18,110 nucleotides of DNA, taken from NCBI GenBank assembly GCA_964475135.1, contig CAYYWL010000032.1, positions 1 to 18,110 of the forward strand, in the 5' to 3' direction. The DNA comes from TMED14 sp964475135 (GTDB lineage: Bacteria > Bacteroidota > Bacteroidia > Flavobacteriales > Schleiferiaceae). Of the stretch, positions 13,515 to 18,110 are shown piece by piece (position 1 is the stretch's first letter; each line of letters opens with the position of its first letter). Below the pieces are notes generated by a model. The model was not told where the DNA came from, made no database searches, and was given only the letters and a program-made list of their open reading frames with translations. The position numbers were made by a program, and so were the translations under genes.

Positions 13515-15875
13515 CTATGCACCCCAGACTTCGTCCTTCGGGAGCGCAAGGATGACGCGCGTTCCCTCATTGAGGTCGTCAACCGAAAGCGTGTAGGCCT
13601 TGCCGCTGGCCTCTGCGAGGGCCTTGAGTCGGTTTTCAAGAATTCGGGTCGCCATGGAGCGTTTGTGTCCTTCGTCTCCGGTGCGTTGGGCGGAGGCCGC
13701 GACGCGGCCGATTCCGTTGTCTTCAACCTCGATTCGGATGCGGTCCGGCTCTACGGACTGCAGCACGCGCAGCGTGAGGCATCCGCGCCGACCCTGCAGT
13801 GGCCTCAACCCGTGCAAGATGGCGTTCTCAACTAGGGGCTGCAAGAGCATGGGCGGAACCGACAATTCGCTCGCATCCAAGGACTCATCTACCTCGCTCA
13901 CAAAGTCAAAGCTTTGGTCAAAGCGCATTTGCTCTAGGGCGATGTAGTGCGCCAAGGCGCCCAGTTCGTCGTGCAGCGGAACCTGCTCTTGGTCCGCCTT
14001 CTCAAGGGTGTAGCGCATCAGGCGCGCAAAGCGATTGAGGTACTGGACGGCCTCGCGGGGCTTTTGCTCCATGACAAACGACGAAATTGACTCCAGCGCA
14101 TTGAACGTGAAGTGCGGATTCATTTGCAGGCGCAGCGCCATGCGCTCGAGCTCGGACTTCTCGGCAGCCCACTTCTTGGCCTCGCGACGGCGGCGCAGCA
14201 CGATGAGCGCCAGGCTCAAACCGGATCCGGCCAGCACGACAAGCCCGGGAACCCAGTAGCGCGGCTGGCCCCACCACGGGCGCGGAATCCGAATCGTAAG
14301 CACGTGCCGCGGAACCCCATCGATTTCTACCGTATGCCGGCCTGAAGGCAAGCCCGAAAGGGCGATGCTGCGCGCCACTCCAAGGTCAATCCACTCGCCT
14401 TGGTTGAGGCGGTAGCGCAGGACTTGGCGCTCGGCGCCGGGGGCGCCGTGCCGCACCAACCGAAGAAGGACGTTGGATCCGCGCTGCCCGACTGAAACAT
14501 CCCACGAGCGCAGCACCCATCGCGGCGTGGGCGCGGTCGCCACCGCTCGGCCGGGTGCCCAGACCCAGATTCCGCGCTCGCCCCACACCCATTGGTAGCC
14601 TTGCTCGTCCCATCTCCGGGGTTGAACGAGGTCTGCGGGTTGAGCGCATGCTGTGAAGGACTTCCCCGTCCACTTGAGCCACCCAGAAGTGGTTTCGAGC
14701 ACGGGAATTTGATCTGAAAAACCAGCACGAAGCACCCATTCGTTGACCACTGGCTTCCATTGGCGTCCGTTCCACGACCGCGCGCCAAACTCGCCGTACA
14801 GCAGCCACTTGGCGCGCCCCAATTCGGCGATTCCGCTGGGGACTCCGCCCTTGGGCAAGGGGAGTTTTGTAAGACTGCGCGGCCCGAGAATTTGGAGTCC
14901 TCGGCTACCCAGCACAACCAAGCTGTCGGGGCCAAGGTGCGCGACCGAGGTGATGCGGCCCACATTAAACGAAGCAGTGCGCACGTCGTACCATTGCTCG
15001 GGCTTTGGAAGGCGTACCACCCCGTCGGACTGGGGCAGCAAAAGGCCTCCGTTGCCGTCCAACGCGAGGGTTTGGGCGCGGTCCAACGGGCTTCCGTTCA
15101 GGGCGTAGAGTGGTCTCGGCGCGCCTTGGTCAACCCAGTACAGTCCGTCGGCATTCACGGCCCACCACGCGGATTCTTTTTCGGCCGGAACCCAGTGCCA
15201 ATCCGCCGAACGGCCCGACGACACCCGCTTCCAGCCCCCTTCGCTCAAGCGCGAAAGTCCCGAGTCGGTGACCGCCCACAAACCTTCAGAGTCAATGGCC
15301 GCCGATGCTACAGCTTGGTCGGTCGCGAGCGTCCACATTCCGGATCGTCCACGAACCCAGAGTCCGTGCTCGCTGCACACCCACCAGGTAGAACCGCGGC
15401 GCCCAAATTGCGTGGCCCCCCGAAGTTCCGGTCCCTGAACCACTTGAAAACTACCGCCCGGAATACGAAGGTAGAGGCGGTTTTGCTGGAGGGCCCATAC
15501 ACTGTCTCGGTTCGATTCCACATCGACGACCGGCCCCGAAACCTGGGCTACAGGGACCGCCGACCGATCCAAACTCACAAAGCGCAGGCCTTCGCTGGTG
15601 GCAGCAAATGCCCCGCGGTCTGCGGGAGCCACCGCGAGGACGATGGGGGGAACCTCACCAAATTCCGTGGTGTAGACCGCGTCTCCGTCGAAGCGAACCA
15701 CACCCTCGTCGAGGGTTGCCATCCACCACTGCCCGTCGGAGTCTACCGCCAAGTCCAGCACTTGCAGTCCGCGAAGCTGCGGATCGGTGGCGCGCACTTC
15801 TACGGCAAACGACAGACTTTGCGCGCCCAACACGGACGCCATTGCGCAAAAAAATCCAGTGAGTGCACGCCGCAT
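13515..15875 (-). CDS. LytS-type sensor histidine kinase with periplasmic regulator-propeller
   Basis: 786 residues. Residues 1-24 are a signal peptide or anchor (MRRALTGFFCAMASVLGAQS). Residues about 30-460 are a tryptophan-rich beta-propeller of two-component regulator repeats (DGQWWMATLDEGVVRFDGD, EGLWAVTDSGLSRL, ARSWNGRQWK). Next comes a Y_Y_Y-like domain (about 480-535; LRYRLNQGEWIDLG..., SGLPSGRHTVEIDG), a membrane helix (about 540-560, before RRRREAKKW), and the His_kinase core with phospho-acceptor H588 in LRLQMNPHFTFNALESI. An ATP-binding domain follows with the N-box PPMLLQPLVENAILHG and the G-box VEDNGIG. It should sense a periplasmic signal and phosphorylate the LytTR regulator downstream. 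An earlier in-frame ATG (15917) is possible, but a -7-like box lies 4 nt before 15875 and the signal peptide starts there. The ligand is unknown. Confidence 0.92.
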   Translation of the reverse strand: MRRALTGFFCAMASVLGAQSLSFAVEVRATDPQLRGLQVLDLAVDSDGQWWMATLDEGVVRFDGDAVYTTEFGEVPPIVLAVAPADRGAFAATSEGLRFVSLDRSAVPVAQVSGPVVDVESNRDSVWALQQNRLYLRIPGGSFQVVQGPELRGATQFGRRGSTWWVCSEHGLWVRGRSGMWTLATDQAVASAAIDSEGLWAVTDSGLSRLSEGGWKRVSSGRSADWHWVPAEKESAWWAVNADGLYWVDQGAPRPLYALNGSPLDRAQTLALDGNGGLLLPQSDGVVRLPKPEQWYDVRTASFNVGRITSVAHLGPDSLVVLGSRGLQILGPRSLTKLPLPKGGVPSGIAELGRAKWLLYGEFGARSWNGRQWKPVVNEWVLRAGFSDQIPVLETTSGWLKWTGKSFTACAQPADLVQPRRWDEQGYQWVWGERGIWVWAPGRAVATAPTPRWVLRSWDVSVGQRGSNVLLRLVRHGAPGAERQVLRYRLNQGEWIDLGVARSIALSGLPSGRHTVEIDGVPRHVLTIRIPRPWWGQPRYWVPGLVVLAGSGLSLALIVLRRRREAKKWAAEKSELERMALRLQMNPHFTFNALESISSFVMEQKPREAVQYLNRFARLMRYTLEKADQEQVPLHDELGALAHYIALEQMRFDQSFDFVSEVDESLDASELSVPPMLLQPLVENAILHGLRPLQGRRGCLTLRVLQSVEPDRIRIEVEDNGIGRVAASAQRTGDEGHKRSMATRILENRLKALAEASGKAYTLSVDDLNEGTRVILALPKDEVWGA

Positions 15876-15879
15876 GCGG

Positions 15880-15887
15880 CGAAGGTA
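15880..15887 (-). promoter_or_regulatory. Candidate -7 box for the kinase-regulator operon
   Basis: Leftward TACCTTCG matches five of six fixed positions of TAnnTTTG and is 4 nt before the ATG at 15875. It predicts a leaderless kinase transcript and argues against the longer start at 15917. Confidence 0.4.
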
Positions 15888-15928
15888 GGCCGCATCCCGA
15901 AACATCCGTGTGCCCACGGCTCTAGGTC

Positions 15929-15941
15929 GGCAGGTTCTGCC
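15929..15941. promoter_or_regulatory. Small inverted repeat in the divergent kinase / outer-membrane gene control region
   Basis: GGCAG-GTT-CTGCC is a perfect 5-bp inverted repeat 11 nt before the rightward ATG at 15953, in the 77-bp gap between the divergent operons. It could be an operator, but 5-bp arms arise easily by chance in GC-rich DNA, and it does not resemble the direct-repeat sites typical of LytTR regulators. Confidence 0.2.
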
Positions 15942-15952
15942 AGCTTCGCTAA

Positions 15953-16546
15953 ATGAAACACTTGTACCTCTTGCTCACTTTTTGCCATGGTTTTTTGGCT
16001 TGCGGCCAGCTGCAGCTTGACCCCTGGCTGCACAGCCTGAAGCAACATCCCTTGGCGGCCTGGATCGAGCATTCGGGGCCCAAACCTGGGCTCACCCAAG
16101 CCGTGGCCTGGGGTCGCTACGATCGCCTGTCGGGCGGAATTTCTTGGAATGCCATTGGCCCCCAAGCTTGGATTATGTCTGAAATTCCCGTTCGCGGCAC
16201 GGCAGAACTCGCTTTTGGCCTGGGCTGGGATGGACTTCGCCCCCAAATTCTCACCCGTTGGCATTCAGGCCCGTGGTTGGTTGCGGCCCTTCCGTTGCGC
16301 GGAACCTGGTCCGCCACCTGGCGCCAGCGCCAAACCTCGGGCTGGATCCTCACTGCCCACGTCGAACAAAACCTCATCGCCCTGCGCACCGAATGGATTC
16401 TGGGCATCGAGCGCGACCAACTCGCCCTGTACGCCAGCTCGCTCGGGCGCTGGCGGGCCGTGATCAACCACCGATCCCTGCGCATCACCGTAGGCGGAGG
16501 CCGCACCAGCTGGTCGTCACTTGGCTATACAACGCCCAACCCATGA
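15953..16546 (+). CDS. Secreted beta-rich protein, probably outer membrane; uncharacterised
   Basis: 197 residues. It starts with a signal peptide (MKHLYLLLTFCHGFLACG, then Q as the likely mature start; the LAC tripeptide is only a weak lipobox). The rest alternates short amphipathic, aromatic-rich strands and turns (LTQAVAWGRYDRLSGGISW, TAELAFGLGWDGL, WLVAALPLRGTWSATWRQ, LIALRTEWILGIERDQLALY, SLRITVGGGRTSW), the pattern of a small outer-membrane beta-barrel. I cannot assign a family; a shortened relative of PorV/PorQ-like barrels is one possibility. The stop overlaps the next gene's ATG (ATGA at 16543-16546), so the two are translationally coupled. It diverges from the propeller kinase. No strong promoter box is seen; the bases before the ATG (cagcttcg-ctaa) are a poor match. 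Confidence 0.65.
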   Translation: MKHLYLLLTFCHGFLACGQLQLDPWLHSLKQHPLAAWIEHSGPKPGLTQAVAWGRYDRLSGGISWNAIGPQAWIMSEIPVRGTAELAFGLGWDGLRPQILTRWHSGPWLVAALPLRGTWSATWRQRQTSGWILTAHVEQNLIALRTEWILGIERDQLALYASSLGRWRAVINHRSLRITVGGGRTSWSSLGYTTPNP

Positions 16547-18060
16547 AGGCTCAGTGGAGTGCTGTCCATAGACGGTGGACACCGGTAAAGGCGCTATGGC
16601 TTGCCCTCTTTGGACTTTGGTCTACGGCATTGAAGGCGCAACGTGCAGTAGACCTACTTGAGACGCTTCGCAACCTATCACTGGAACAGCACCCCGAATG
16701 GACGGATGCTGAATTGGATTCGGCCTATGCTGCCTGGACCCAGTGGGTGGTTTCGGGCGCACCCCGCGAAGCGGGGTCGCTCTGCTTCATTGCGCCCAAC
16801 CAGCAGTTTCAACTCGAAATCTACCAGTCCCAGTTCGGTTGGCCCCGCGACAGCACGGAATGGCGCGCCATACCCCTCTCGGCAACCCAGCGCGAAGCAC
16901 TTCAGGCACTCTTCCACGGGGTGCGGGCTGCGCCAGCAGGCCGCAACCTTCGCGGGCCCATCGATCCCTCGCTCAACCTAGGTTGGTCCTGTTCGGGCTG
17001 TTCCCCAACCAACGCGCACCGCGGAACCCGCCTCGGCCTCACGAGCTCCTCCGCAAGTGCCTCCGCCCAACCTTGGACCGCCTCAACGTGGACACTGCGC
17101 AGTCCGTCGGACTATCCCGTTCGCCTGTGGGCCGGACCTCGTTCGGTAGCCTTGGGGATTCGTCCGGCGATGCTTCCACGCCGTGGCGCACGGGCTTTGG
17201 GGTTTTTTGGAGGATTTAGATCCTCAAAATCTGCAAGCCTAATGCGGAAGTTCGTTGACCAGGCCGTGCTGGGTCGCGACACAGCAGGCATTTGGTACGG
17301 CGACCTGTCCCTGCGGTCTGCCTACTTCGGAGTGAAAGCGGGCATGAGTTCTCGGGGTTGGACGGAGCTGTCTGCGACGTGGTACGGGCCTGGCGGGCTT
17401 CTTGTGGCGGTGCAGCGTGAGTGGGTTCCGGCTAGAGCTGGATCGGTTGACGGAGCAAGGCCATGGACCGGAGAAAGGCCGGGGGCCGGCGCCACCCCGT
17501 GGCGCCCGCTGCGCGGGAACCGCGCCACAGCGGCGTTGCCGCTGTGGGCCGGCCGTCTCACCATTCAAAGCACCACAACCGGCCCATCTGCAACATGGGC
17601 TGACCAAAGGCGATCGGTAGTTTGGTATCCGGGGCAACTCAATCTAGGGATCCGCAGTGAACACAACCCTTGGACCCCGCGCGCGGCCGTCAGTCTGCGA
17701 AGCCACCTCTACCTCGGGCGTGCCCAAGGCGCCTCGGTCCAGCTCCGCTGGCCCTCGGGCCCATTCATTTCTGAAATTGGAATCGCAGGAATCACCACCA
17801 GAACATCCCAACCCAACGCACTTGAACGTCTGCTTGACGGCAGTCTTAGCCATTCCCAAACCACAAACCTTGACTTCAACTCGACACTGACTCAATCCAG
17901 TATGCTTCCCCGAGCCACCGGCCCCATGACCCTTTGGCGACCCGGTTGGACCGCAGAAGCCGCACTCACCTATACCCAAAACCTCACTCGAATCAACGCA
18001 CGAATCCGTCGATCGCCAAGCGGCTGGAGCGGCAGTCTACGCCTACTCCTCCCGCTTTAA
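16543..18060 (+). CDS. Secreted protein, possibly a reduced helix-hairpin-helix/outer-membrane barrel fusion
   Basis: 505 residues. Signal peptide with a long n-region (MKAQWSAVHRRWTPVKALWL..., cleavage likely after STALKA or STALKAQ). Residues about 34-125 look helical (VDLLETLRNLSLEQHPEWTDAE, then FQLEIYQSQFG and TEWRAIPLSATQREALQALF). Their spacing resembles the degenerate ComEA-like helix-hairpin-helix region at the N-terminus of a family of Bacteroidota outer-membrane proteins. The remainder is beta-strand-like and aromatic, with LGFFGGFRSSKSASLMRKF resembling a barrel motif (GKSA-type) I recall from that family. It is shorter than the usual roughly 650-750 residues. The match is by eye and uncertain. 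The ATG is set by the ATGA overlap with the preceding gene; the open frame extends further upstream but would overlap that gene. A heptamer array begins 5 nt after the stop. Confidence 0.6.
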   Translation: MKAQWSAVHRRWTPVKALWLALFGLWSTALKAQRAVDLLETLRNLSLEQHPEWTDAELDSAYAAWTQWVVSGAPREAGSLCFIAPNQQFQLEIYQSQFGWPRDSTEWRAIPLSATQREALQALFHGVRAAPAGRNLRGPIDPSLNLGWSCSGCSPTNAHRGTRLGLTSSSASASAQPWTASTWTLRSPSDYPVRLWAGPRSVALGIRPAMLPRRGARALGFFGGFRSSKSASLMRKFVDQAVLGRDTAGIWYGDLSLRSAYFGVKAGMSSRGWTELSATWYGPGGLLVAVQREWVPARAGSVDGARPWTGERPGAGATPWRPLRGNRATAALPLWAGRLTIQSTTTGPSATWADQRRSVVWYPGQLNLGIRSEHNPWTPRAAVSLRSHLYLGRAQGASVQLRWPSGPFISEIGIAGITTRTSQPNALERLLDGSLSHSQTTNLDFNSTLTQSSMLPRATGPMTLWRPGWTAEAALTYTQNLTRINARIRRSPSGWSGSLRLLLPL

Positions 18061-18064
18061 AATT

Positions 18065-18110
18065 GGTAACCTGCAACCAGTCGCGAGCAGCCAGCAACCA
18101 GTCGCGAGCA
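18065..18110. repeat. GC-rich heptamer array with 21-base higher-order period, cut by the window end
   Basis: Phased 7-base units ggtaacc, tgcaacc / agtcgcg, agcagcc, agcaacc / agtcgcg, agca... The 17-base segment GCAACCAGTCGCGAGCA occurs twice (18073-18089 and 18094-18110), 21 bases apart, i.e. three heptamers. It begins 5 nt after the stop of the preceding gene and runs off the window, so its full length is unknown. The units differ from those at 8404-8445 mainly by T-to-C type changes (agcaacc versus agcaact). Confidence 0.75.

Noticed and set aside
14760..15956. Long rightward open frame (398 codons) opposite the sensor kinase
   Set aside because: Antisense to the regulator-propeller region, which has clear repeated motifs. 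The antisense product is Arg/Pro/Gly-rich with no recognisable fold.
16258..16542. N-terminal extension of the 505-residue protein
   Set aside because: It would overlap the preceding gene completely; the ATGA overlap at 16543 followed by a signal peptide is the better start.
18065..18110. Start of a CRISPR array at the window end
   Set aside because: The repeat has a 7-base inner period and 4-base separation between the 17-base copies, with no unique spacers of CRISPR length and no cas genes in the window.

Overview
The window looks like chromosomal DNA of a GC-rich member of the Bacteroidota, most likely Flavobacteriales. Four things point there: a secreted protein with a type IX secretion (T9SS) type A C-terminal sorting domain; Bacteroidota-type -7 promoter boxes (TAnnTTTG) with no convincing Shine-Dalgarno sites; a two-component regulator-propeller/LytS-type kinase next to a LytTR response regulator; and a flavobacterial-style SprT-like protein and cluster-less endonuclease III. 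No rRNA, tRNA, phage, insertion sequence or CRISPR was found. Most of the content is core housekeeping, with two less ordinary pieces: an uncharacterised outer-membrane gene pair at the right end and small intergenic elements.

Layout, left to right. Positions 1-47 hold the first codons of a leftward peroxiredoxin gene (bcp-like), divergent from nth (102-734, rightward). A hairpin terminator (760-785) separates nth from a convergent leftward block: a T9SS-secreted cell-surface protein (807-2822), preceded by gcvP (2881-5730), the glycine cleavage P-protein. Divergent from gcvP runs the operon kynU-kmo (5809-8426), two consecutive kynurenine-pathway enzymes. It meets a leftward MlaE/MlaF-type lipid-transport pair (8441-9949) head-on. 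Divergent from mlaE by only 29 bp is a 34-codon micro-lipoprotein gene (9979-10083), whose stop codon overlaps that of a leftward small membrane protein (10080-10397). Next is a rightward, translationally coupled set sprT-like, purK, purE (10446-12726; ATGA overlaps), convergent with a leftward sensor kinase/response regulator pair (12759-15875). Divergent from the kinase is a coupled pair of secreted, probably outer-membrane, proteins (15953-18060).

How the parts work together. PurK and PurE catalyse consecutive steps of purine synthesis. KMO and KynU act in sequence on kynurenine to give 3-hydroxyanthranilate. MlaE and MlaF form the inner-membrane core of an MCE-type lipid transporter whose substrate-binding subunit is not in the window. 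The propeller kinase and LytTR regulator form one signalling pathway, and its divergent neighbour pair is a reasonable but unproven target.

Two patterns cut across the genes. First, several start codons sit 4-6 nt downstream of a -7-like box, which predicts leaderless transcripts. Second, degenerate heptamer repeats (consensus about AGYAACY) lie at three gene 3' ends (8404-8445, 12722-12742, 18065-18110); in two of them the stop codon of the preceding gene lies inside the repeat. The heptamer AGTAACT is the reverse complement of itself except at its centre, so these arrays can fold.
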